Part shown: positions 57,927-64,000 of the stretch, in pieces | Layout: each line of letters opens with the position of its first letter | Position numbering within the stretch: position 1 is the first letter of the stretch | Assembly (NCBI GenBank): GCA_030448265.1 | Contig: JAUJNG010000011.1 | Location: forward strand, 62,001 to 126,000 | Direction of reading: 5' to 3' | Source: Abditibacterium sp. | GTDB taxonomy: Bacteria; Armatimonadota; Abditibacteriia; Abditibacteriales; Abditibacteriaceae | Length of the DNA stretch: 64,000 nt | Made by a program: the position numbers and the translations under genes | Notes under the pieces: model-generated | What the model was told of the DNA's origin: nothing | The model's input: only the letters and a program-made list of their open reading frames with translations | Database searches by the model: none

Positions 57927-59045
57927 TTACCACTCCGCGAACGAGCCGTCAGCGTGGCGAAACTGCGGCGTTTCCCAGTCGCCTGCGAAGACTCCGGCGC
58001 GCACTTTGGCTTCGTCCACTTCGATGCCCAGCCCCGCGCCTTCGGGAACCGCGACGTGGCCTTCGACCACTTCAAAAGGCGTTTGAAGGTAGCTTTCGCC
58101 CAGCGTGAGATGTTCCTGGCACAGAAAATTGGGCGTGCACGCATCGACCTGCAAACACGCCGCGAGCGAAATCGGCCCCAACGGACAGTGCGGCGCAAGC
58201 GCGATATCGCGGGTTTCGGCCATCGCGGCGATTTTGCGCGCTTCCAGAATGCCGCCGACGTGCGATAAATCCGGCTGCACAATCGCCACCGCTTGCTGTT
58301 CGATGAGTTCCTGAAAGCCCCAGCGCGTGAAAAGCCGCTCGCCCGCCGCGATGGGAATCGTGGTGCTTTGCGCGACTTCTTTGAGGGCGCGCACATCGCC
58401 TGGCAAAACCGGTTCTTCCAGAAACATCGGCTCGAACTCTTCGAGTTTGCGGGCCAATCGCCGCGCCATCGCGGGAGCGACGCGGCCATGAAAATCGAGC
58501 GCGATGTCGATGTTTGGCCCCGCCGCAGCGCGCACCGCCGCCACGCCGCGCACGATTTTCTCGACCACCGATGGCGGCTCGACGGCGCGCATCGCCGGAA
58601 CCGGCAGCATTTTGTAGGCGGTGAACTGCCCCGTCGCGATTTCGTGAACCACGTCTTCAATATAATCGCCGGTTCGCTCGCCCCGAATCCAGCCGTAAAG
58701 CCGGATGCGATCGCGCACCCGCCCGCCCAACAACTGGTGAACCGGCGCGTTCAGACTTTTGCCCAGAATGTCCCACAACGCCATCTCGACGCCCGAAAGC
58801 GCCGAACAAAGCACCGGCCCGTTGCGGTAAAACGTGCCGCGATAAAGCTGCTGCCAGAGGTGTTCGATGCGGCGCGGATCCTGGCCGACGAGCGTGCGCT
58901 CCATTTCGCGCAGCGCGGCCTCAACGGTCTGGCTGCGGCCTTCGAGCGTGGGTTCGCCCCAGCCGAAAATGTCGGTGTCGGTGTGGATTTTGAGGAACAG
59001 CCAGCGCGGGCGCACCTGAAAAGTTTCGAGTCGAGTGATTTTCAT
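57927..59045 (-). CDS. D-galactonate dehydratase-like enolase-superfamily protein (copy 2)
   Basis: A 372-residue DgoD-type enzyme, related to but clearly different from the copy at 49931. MKITRLETFQVRPRWLFLKIHTD, FGWGEPTLEGRSQTVE, ALDFHGRVAPAMA, FLEEPVLPG, AAGERLFTRWGFQE, APHCPLGPISLAA and the end FRHADGSFAEW are all typical. It is the third gene of an operon with a KDPG-type aldolase and a sugar-acid kinase, which supply the next two steps. Two dehydratases may act on different acid sugars (for example galactonate and a 3,6-anhydro- or gluco-form). Confidence 0.9.
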   Translation of the reverse strand: MKITRLETFQVRPRWLFLKIHTDTDIFGWGEPTLEGRSQTVEAALREMERTLVGQDPRRIEHLWQQLYRGTFYRNGPVLCSALSGVEMALWDILGKSLNAPVHQLLGGRVRDRIRLYGWIRGERTGDYIEDVVHEIATGQFTAYKMLPVPAMRAVEPPSVVEKIVRGVAAVRAAAGPNIDIALDFHGRVAPAMARRLARKLEEFEPMFLEEPVLPGDVRALKEVAQSTTIPIAAGERLFTRWGFQELIEQQAVAIVQPDLSHVGGILEARKIAAMAETRDIALAPHCPLGPISLAACLQVDACTPNFLCQEHLTLGESYLQTPFEVVEGHVAVPEGAGLGIEVDEAKVRAGVFAGDWETPQFRHADGSFAEW

Positions 59046-59062
59046 GATGAAAAAAGACCGTT

Positions 59063-60010
59063 TTAACGCTGGCTTTCGCGGTTTCCGGCCAGAAATGCTT
59101 CAAGCTCCTCGCGGCGGGGCAGAGGCTCCCAATCGCCCGCGCCGCCGCACACCATCGCGCCCACCGCGTGAGCGCGCCGCAGACATTCGCCGCGTTCCAG
59201 ACCATCGAGAACGCCCGATAAAAGCCCCGCTGCGAAGCCGTCACCCGCGCCGATGGGATCAACGACGCGCTCAATTTCAAAGGGCGGAGCGTGAAGCGAA
59301 GAATCGGCATCGAACCACGTCGCGCCGCGCTCTGCGGCCTTGACGACGACGTTTTTTGCCCCACGCTCTAAAAGCGCCTCGGCGATGGCGCGCGGCTCGC
59401 TTTGGCCGGTCAGAATTTCGCCTTCGCCAAGGCCAGGCAGCACGAAGTCACAAAACGGCACGATTTCGCTCCAGGCGTCGCGCGCCTCGTCGCGCGACCA
59501 CAGTTTGGAGCGAAAATTGGGGTCGAGCCACACCCGAACGCCATTTTCGTGGGCATCAAGCGCCGCGCGGAGCCAGAGTTCGCGGCAACTGGGGCTTAAA
59601 GCGGGCGTGATGCCGGACAAATGAAGCACATCGGCCTCGCGCCACGCATTCGCTTCAAAAGCGTCGCTTTCGAGGCGCGAAAAGGCCGAACCGGCGCGAT
59701 AATAAGCGACATTTGGCTCGGCGAGCGCGCGGCGCAGCTTGAACATTACGCCCGTCAGCGCCGAAGCGGAAAAGGAAGTCGCTTCGACATCGACGCCTTC
59801 GCCGCGCAGCGTTTGGGCGATGGCGCGCCCGAAAACATCGTCGCCGAGGGCGCTGAGCCAGCGCGTTCGGTGCCCAAGGCGCGCCAGGCCCAGACAAACC
59901 GTCGATTCGGCGCCCGCGAACGAAAACCCCAGCGCCGCGCCGATGTGCGGCAGAACGCCCGCAAACACGGCCATCGTTTCGCCCAATGCGACGACTTGCG
60001 GCGCGGGCAT
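59063..60010 (-). CDS. kdgK: 2-keto-3-deoxy-sugar-acid kinase (PfkB family)
   Basis: ATG 60010 overlaps the stop of the aldolase (ATGA) and gives 315 residues; the longer open frame is a shadow. VVALGETMAVFAG and FAGAESTVCLGLARLGHRTRWLSALGDDVFG are the PfkB start. DPNFRSKLW marks the KDG kinase group, and DPIGAGDGFAAGLLSG carries the catalytic Asp near the C terminus. It phosphorylates 2-keto-3-deoxygluconate/galactonate at C6 with ATP. Position between aldolase and dehydratase fits this role. Confidence 0.9.
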   Translation of the reverse strand: MPAPQVVALGETMAVFAGVLPHIGAALGFSFAGAESTVCLGLARLGHRTRWLSALGDDVFGRAIAQTLRGEGVDVEATSFSASALTGVMFKLRRALAEPNVAYYRAGSAFSRLESDAFEANAWREADVLHLSGITPALSPSCRELWLRAALDAHENGVRVWLDPNFRSKLWSRDEARDAWSEIVPFCDFVLPGLGEGEILTGQSEPRAIAEALLERGAKNVVVKAAERGATWFDADSSLHAPPFEIERVVDPIGAGDGFAAGLLSGVLDGLERGECLRRAHAVGAMVCGGAGDWEPLPRREELEAFLAGNRESQR

Positions 60011-60678
60011 CAACTTTCCCCTCGCGCCGCGTTCAAAACGGCCATGAAACGCCGCGTTTTGGCTTCCAAACCCGCGAAATCGCCGTCGCGCAGCGTCGCA
60101 TTCGATACCAGTTCGCTCCCCACGGCGACCAGTGCACATCCGGCCTCGATCCACGCCGCCAGGTTGTCCAGCGACACGCCGCCCGTCGGCGCCAACCTCA
60201 AAAACGGCAGCGGCCCCAGCAGGGCGCGCACGTAATCCGGCCCCAGCGTCGCGGCGGGAAACAGTTTCATGAAATCGGCGCCCGCGCGGTGCGCCACCAG
60301 GCACTCGGTTGGAGTCATTGCGCCGCACATGATCGGGATTTGATGGGCGCGGCACATCTCTATCGAATCGAGTTGCAGCGTCGGTGTGACGATGAACTGC
60401 GCGCCCGCTTCGATGGCGCGTCGCGCGTCGGCGGCGTCCAGAATCGTGCCCGCGCCCACGCTCATCGCGCCCTGAGCTTCGGCGCGAATGGCAGCAATGA
60501 GTTCGAGCGCGTCGGGCGTGTTGAGGGTAACTTCCATCGCGCCCGCGCCGCCATTTCGCAGCGCGCGCGCCGCTTCGAGAACGCCCGCGCTCGACGCGGC
60601 GCGCACGATGGCGACCAGGCCGGCGCGGTGCAGGTCGGCGGCGGTCAGGGTTGGTTCTTCGGGAGTTGGCGGGGGCAT
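60010..60678 (-). CDS. eda: 2-keto-3-deoxy-6-phosphogluconate/galactonate aldolase
   Basis: A 222-residue class I aldolase. E49 in MEVTLNTPDALE, the Schiff-base Lys138 in GADFMKLFPA and the phosphate-binding LAPTGGVSLDN are present, with R26 near the N terminus. It splits 2-keto-3-deoxy-6-phospho-sugar acids into pyruvate and glyceraldehyde-3-phosphate. The first gene of the operon aldolase-kinase-dehydratase, it is divergent from the LacI gene with 424 bases between them. Whether the 6-phosphate comes from gluconate or galactonate cannot be told from sequence (Eda versus DgoA). Confidence 0.9.
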   Translation of the reverse strand: MPPPTPEEPTLTAADLHRAGLVAIVRAASSAGVLEAARALRNGGAGAMEVTLNTPDALELIAAIRAEAQGAMSVGAGTILDAADARRAIEAGAQFIVTPTLQLDSIEMCRAHQIPIMCGAMTPTECLVAHRAGADFMKLFPAATLGPDYVRALLGPLPFLRLAPTGGVSLDNLAAWIEAGCALVAVGSELVSNATLRDGDFAGLEAKTRRFMAVLNAARGES

Positions 60679-61102
60679 TTGGGTTCGACACCGCGAAAAC
60701 TTGGCTGGTGAAGTCGAGAAAAGCGGGATTTGCGTCGGGAGAAGCCTCTGTTTTTCAATCTACCCGTTTGGCACCCCGACGGCGAGTCGCCGAAAAGAAA
60801 AAACAATCAGGCTGCAAGCTGGAAAGGCGGCCAAACCTTTCGCTGCGTGCGCGGGAGATTCGCCGTCTATCACAGGTGATGGGCGACCGTCCCAACAGCG
60901 CGGCGCGCTCGGCGGTGAATTTGGCGCCATCGGCTTGCTGCGTTTGAGCGATCACCTCCGCTTCCAACCGCGCATCGGAAGCCGTCGCCAGTCCCGTTCT
61001 GGCGAGCGCTGCGACGCGCGGCGCGTCATTGGGCCAAACTCCCATCGCAAAGGGCCGGTTTGAGGCTCCAGCCCAACCGAATCCGACACCGGACTGAGAC
61101 AT
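60679..61102. other. Divergent promoter region between eda-like operon and lacI
   Basis: A 424-base stretch without a convincing gene. Frames are open on both strands, but none shows a recognisable motif. No copy of the GGGAACCGGTTCCC palindrome is evident, although the divergent layout predicts operators here. The region may hold a decayed gene fragment. Confidence 0.4.
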
Positions 61103-62173
61103 ATGGCAACCATTGAAAGAGAGAAAGCCGCCACTATCGCTGATGTGGCGCGGCGCGCGGGCGTGGCCAAAAGCACGGCTTCGCGCCTGCTGTCGGGCGC
61201 GCGTCAGGGCACGCCGTGGGCGCGCGAAGCGGTCGAGCGGGCCTGCGATGAACTGGGCTACCGTCCCGATCCCAACGCCCAGAAACTGGCGCGCGGCCAG
61301 AGCCAGAACACCATCGGACTCTTCACCCATTTTCTGGATCTGGGCGTGGGCACCAAAACGCTGCGCCGCGTGCAGCAGCTGCTCGGTGAGCGCGGTTTTT
61401 CGGTTCCGCTTCACGTCACGATTTCGGGCATCGAGCATCAGGATCATCTGGCGCTTTTGCAAAACGTCTGCGCACAGCGCTACCGCGCTATCGTGGGCGC
61501 GCAGGCGTGGCTCTTGCGCGAGCGCGAGTGGGAGGAACTCGCGCAATACGGGCGCAATGGCGGGCCGGTCGTGCTCTACGATCACACGCCGCGCCTGCCC
61601 ATCGCGTGCGATCAGGTGCTTTTCGACATGGAAAATGGGTTTCGCGCCGCCGTCGCGCATCTGGCGGCGCTGGGGCACACGCGCATCGGCACCTTTTTCG
61701 CGCCCATGCGCCATCCCGAAACCTCGCCGCAGCTGCGCGCTTTTGAACGGGTTTTGGGCGAGTTCGGCCTCAAACTGCGCCCGCACTGGCTCTTTCGCGG
61801 TCAGGGCCACATCGAACACGACCTCGAAGGCGCCCTCGCCGCGCAAACTTTTCTCGATTTAGCACCCTCGAAACGCCCCAGCGCCATGCTCATCGTCAGC
61901 GACAGCGCCGCGATGGGTTTCGCCACGGTTTTGAGCCGCAGCGGCCTGCAAATCCCCCGCGATTTGAGCCTCGTCGGGCACGACGACAAACCCATCGCCG
62001 CACTTTGCTCACCGCCGCTCACCACGATTTCTTATCCCGTCGAAGCCATCGCTGCGCGCGTCGTGGAACTGCTGTGCGAGCGGCTCGACGGCACCTACAA
62101 CGGCCCGCCGCGCACCGAAATCATCAGTGGAAATTTGGTCGAGCGCCACAGCACCGCCGCTCAAAAAGGCTAA
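61103..62173 (+). CDS. LacI-family transcriptional regulator
   Basis: A 356-residue repressor. The N-terminal DNA-binding domain is [24 protein letters not shown] (residues 9-32) with hinge helix region ACDELGYRPDPNAQKLARG. The effector domain has the periplasmic-binding-type fold (TIGLFTHFLDLGVG, DQVLFDMENGFRAAVAHLAALGHTRIG, MLIVSDSAAMGFATVLSRSGLQIPRDLSLVGHDD). It probably senses an intermediate of the acid-sugar route and controls the neighbouring operons. It is divergent from the aldolase operon. Its C-terminal codons and stop are in the following palindromic/tandem repeat. Confidence 0.9.
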   Translation: MATIEREKAATIADVARRAGVAKSTASRLLSGARQGTPWAREAVERACDELGYRPDPNAQKLARGQSQNTIGLFTHFLDLGVGTKTLRRVQQLLGERGFSVPLHVTISGIEHQDHLALLQNVCAQRYRAIVGAQAWLLREREWEELAQYGRNGGPVVLYDHTPRLPIACDQVLFDMENGFRAAVAHLAALGHTRIGTFFAPMRHPETSPQLRAFERVLGEFGLKLRPHWLFRGQGHIEHDLEGALAAQTFLDLAPSKRPSAMLIVSDSAAMGFATVLSRSGLQIPRDLSLVGHDDKPIAALCSPPLTTISYPVEAIAARVVELLCERLDGTYNGPPRTEIISGNLVERHSTAAQKG

Positions 62174-62259
62174 AGGTTGAAGGCTAAAGGTTGAAGGCTA
62201 AAGGTTGAAGGCTAAAGGTTGAAGGCTACGAATCTTTAGCCTTTAGCCTTTTTGAGCGG
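62157..62259. repeat. Tandem array of 14-bp units flanked by inverted arms
   Basis: Four perfect head-to-tail copies of GGCTAAAGGTTGAA (62168-62223) lie between inverted arms CCGCTCAAAAAGGCTAAAGG (62157-62176) and its complement (62240-62259). The words match the palindromic element at 18880-18960. The lacI stop codon (62171-62173) lies in the first unit. Confidence 0.9.
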
Positions 62260-62280
62260 TATGATGGTAGGAAATTCCCT

Positions 62281-62294
62281 GGCAACCGGTTCCC
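62281..62294. promoter_or_regulatory. Operator-like palindrome downstream of lacI
   Basis: GGCAACCGGTTCCC (13 of 14 with the consensus). No intact gene starts from here; a minus-strand relic (62311-62400 reads MADELVFEREAIRGRLGLPK) may be what is left of a regulated gene. It could be an orphan site. Confidence 0.45.
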
Positions 62295-62413
62295 GTATTT
62301 ATCAGCCGCACTTCGGCAGCCCCAGGCGGCCTCGAATGGCTTCCCTTTCAAAAACCAGCTCATCGGCCATCGGAGTGACGCAGTTGGATCCCTGCCAGCA
62401 ACTTTGGTCGAGG

Positions 62414-62478
62414 CGGGGCTTGCGCCCTGTTGCAATCCTGGGTTCTCCCGATTGGAAGAGGGCGCAAGCCCCGTTTTT
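62414..62478. terminator. Hairpin with T run in the gap after lacI
   Basis: Arms CGGGGCTTGCGCCCT (62414-62428) and AGGGCGCAAGCCCCG (62459-62473) pair perfectly over 15 bp with a 30-base loop, followed by TTTTT. It lies in the 392-base gap between lacI and the exported protein, where I see no gene apart from the short relic. It may be a terminator or another palindromic element. Confidence 0.6.
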
Positions 62479-62565
62479 GCATTTTCGAGAAGCGCAACCC
62501 GCCGCGCGTGATTTCGTCTACCCATGCCGTCGCTGTTATAATTGCAGCGTCTTTCCGGCATTTTT

Positions 62566-62979
62566 ATGGCATTTCTCGGCTCGATTCTGCGTTCGCGGCG
62601 CGGCGATTTCAATCTGTTTTTAATCGCCGCCCTCGTCGCGCTTTTGGTCGTGCCAGGCGCCTCGCACGCCGCAATTGCGCCGCAAAGCGCCGAGGCGGTT
62701 CTGCTCTGGCTGCAAAGCGAAAGCTCCGCAACCTCAAATGCCGCGCCGCTCGCCAAGTCGAGCGAACTGCTTTCGATTTCGCATCGCATCGCCGAAACTT
62801 CGCCGCAAAAGTCCGCCGAAATCCAGCTTTCCGCCGCGACTTTTCACTGCGGCCAACATCTGGCATCCCCCGCGCCAGAGAACACCCTCCGACCTGAAAT
62901 CCCGACCATCGCGCCGACTTTAGAGCGTCATGCCGTCGCGCATCTGTCGGGCGTTCGCACCAATCGCCGGTTGAATTAA
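62566..62979 (+). CDS. Small exported protein encoded just upstream of secA
   Basis: ATG 62566 gives 137 residues with a signal peptide (SRRGDFNLFLIAALVALLVVPGASHAA). The mature part is Ala/Ser-rich with few distinctive motifs, and ends GVRTNRRLN. The stop lies at the edge of the palindromic element before secA. Position, size and export signal recall SecM, the secretion monitor upstream of secA in some proteobacteria. There is no SecM-type arrest motif that I can recognise, so the parallel is only one of position. No family is known. Confidence 0.55.
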   Translation: MAFLGSILRSRRGDFNLFLIAALVALLVVPGASHAAIAPQSAEAVLLWLQSESSATSNAAPLAKSSELLSISHRIAETSPQKSAEIQLSAATFHCGQHLASPAPENTLRPEIPTIAPTLERHAVAHLSGVRTNRRLN

Positions 62980-63058
62980 ATAGCCACAGAGGACACAGAG
63001 AAAACACAGAGGATTTTTATGATTTCCTGTGCTCCTCTGTGTTTCTCTGTGGCTATTT
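62978..63058. repeat. Palindromic element before secA, 'CCACAGAGGACACAGAG' family
   Basis: Imperfect arms: AAATAGCCACAGAG on the left with CTCTGTGGCTATTT on the right, and inner CACAGAGGA / TCCTCTGTG. It belongs to the CACAGAG group and ends 34 bases before the secA ATG. Confidence 0.85.
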
Positions 63059-63091
63059 TTGTTTGTTTCACCCATTTTTTAGAGGTTTTCC

Positions 63092-64000
63092 ATGTCCCTG
63101 TTAACAAAATTATTCGGCAATAAGTCCGATATTTCCGGCTCTTCCACCGAGGCCGAAGGCGTTTTAGGCGCCGTCACGCGCCTCTTCGATAAAAACGAAA
63201 AAGAGATCGCTAAACTGCGCCCCCTGGTCGATCAAATCGGTAAAATCGGCGAAGAAATTCGCGCTCTGTCCGACGACGAACTCAAAGCGCGCTCTCACGC
63301 GCTGCGCCAGAGGTTCCGCGAAGAAGTCACGGCGCGCTTGCAGGCGCAGGGCCAGGAATGGCTCGAACTCGATTCACAGCACACCTGGAGCGACGCCTAC
63401 ACCAAAACGCGCCGCGCGGCGGAAAAAGAAGTCCTCGCCGCGATTTTGCCCGAAGCCTTCGCCCTGGTGCGCGAAGCGTCCGACCGCACCATCGGTCTGC
63501 GGCATTTCGATGTGCAGCTCATTGGCGGCGCGGTGCTGCATTCGGGAACCATCGCCGAAATGCGAACCGGCGAAGGAAAAACCCTCGTCGCCACTTTGCC
63601 CGCGTATTTGAATGCGCTGTCGGGGCGCGGCGTTCACTGCGTGACTGTGAACGATTATCTCGCCGAGCGCGATGCCAACTGGATGCGCCCGATTTACGAA
63701 TTTCTGGGCCTCACCGTCGCGTTTTTGCAAAACGACATGGATTCGGAGGCGCGCCAGATCGCCTACGCCGCCGATATTTTGTATGGCACCAACTCCGAGT
63801 TCGGCTTCGATTATCTGCGCGACAACATGGCGCGTGGGCCGGAAGACATGGTGCAGCGCCCGCTCAATTTCGCCATCATCGACGAGGTAGACAACATCCT
63901 CATCGACGAAGCGCGCACGCCCCTGATTATCGCGGGTCAGGTCGCCAAAACCGACCGCGCCATTCGTCGCCAGGGGATGAGCACCACCTGCGACGGCGTG
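63092..64000 (+). CDS. secA: Preprotein translocase ATPase SecA, N-terminal part (cut by window edge)
   Basis: SecA drives export of unfolded preproteins through SecYEG. ATG 63092 opens 303 codons to the window end without stop. It starts [13 protein letters not shown], a typical SecA opening. [20 protein letters not shown], Walker A MRTGEGKT near residues 156-163, [30 protein letters not shown] and [19 protein letters not shown] (DEAD-like Walker B) follow. Asn replaces the usual Ser in DEVDSILID. The last ~20 residues before the edge look less conserved, which I cannot judge without the rest. Confidence 0.95.
   Translation, partial: MSLLTKLFGNKSDISGSSTEAEGVLGAVTRLFDKNEKEIAKLRPLVDQIGKIGEEIRALSDDELKARSHALRQRFREEVTARLQAQGQEWLELDSQHTWSDAYTKTRRAAEKEVLAAILPEAFALVREASDRTIGLRHFDVQLIGGAVLHSGTIAEMRTGEGKTLVATLPAYLNALSGRGVHCVTVNDYLAERDANWMRPIYEFLGLTVAFLQNDMDSEARQIAYAADILYGTNSEFGFDYLRDNMARGPEDMVQRPLNFAIIDEVDNILIDEARTPLIIAGQVAKTDRAIRRQGMSTTCDGV

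Noticed and set aside
60755..61846. A 363-codon minus-strand frame over the lacI gene
   Set aside because: Most of it is antisense to a certain LacI repressor. The part in the gap before lacI has no motif.
62168..62223. Tandem units suggestive of a CRISPR array
   Set aside because: The 14-bp copies are directly adjacent, with no spacers, and no cas genes are near.

Overview
The window is GC-rich bacterial chromosome with a mixed content of housekeeping genes, a surface-glycan locus and a carbohydrate-catabolic accessory region. There are no rRNA or tRNA genes that I can see. The lineage cannot be fixed from sequence alone. DUF1559-type prepilin, sulfatases, DgoD-like enolases, a DUF5117-type metalloprotease and frequent GTG/TTG starts fit the Armatimonadota/Planctomycetota style of genome; I lean towards Armatimonadota (Abditibacterium-like). 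That is inference, not a match.

Layout. 1-1.7 kb: an edge fragment, a HAD phosphatase and a small membrane protein. 1.8-7.3 kb: purE and purK, separated by a two-gene restriction-modification module (nuclease-like domain fused to an N6-methylase, plus a specificity subunit) and an orphan antitoxin with a 13-codon relic of its toxin. 7.3-27.1 kb: mostly housekeeping and stress genes (2OG oxygenase, msrA, icd, a phosphatase, HD hydrolase, CorA-like transporter, a Gfo/Idh-aldo/keto reductase fusion, CPA1 antiporter, metal/B12 binding lipoprotein, glmS, a UDP-glucuronate decarboxylase-like gene, a GH144-like glucanase, an NnrU-like membrane protein). 27.2-39.9 kb: a surface-polysaccharide locus with methyltransferases, an SDR and eight glycosyltransferases, interrupted by a complete IS982-family element with a 6-bp target duplication. 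39.9-43.8 kb: a secreted zinc metalloprotease and a secretin-like protein. 43.9-47.3 kb: a McrB-like AAA+ protein with a DUF2357/PD-(D/E)xK nuclease.

47.6-62.3 kb: a carbohydrate region with one intact and one broken sulfatase, a GH16 lipoprotein, two galactonate dehydratases, a 2-keto-3-deoxy sugar acid kinase, a KDPG-type aldolase, an SDR, parallel beta-helix proteins and a LacI regulator. Together they could run a De Ley-Doudoroff route from (possibly sulfated) galactan to pyruvate and triose phosphate. A 14-bp palindrome, GGGAACCGGTTCCC or close to it, recurs at several promoters here and looks like a LacI-family operator. The region is visibly decaying: a nonsense plus frameshifted sulfatase, truncated beta-helix genes and a relic LacI DNA-binding domain. 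62.5-64 kb: a small exported protein and the start of secA.

The most unusual structural feature is a dense population of palindromic intergenic elements of several sequence families (about twenty in 64 kb). Some are inserted in each other (three nested shells at 37.4-37.6 kb), some supply stop codons and C-terminal residues of neighbouring genes, and one with perfect 25-bp arms sits in frame inside purK.
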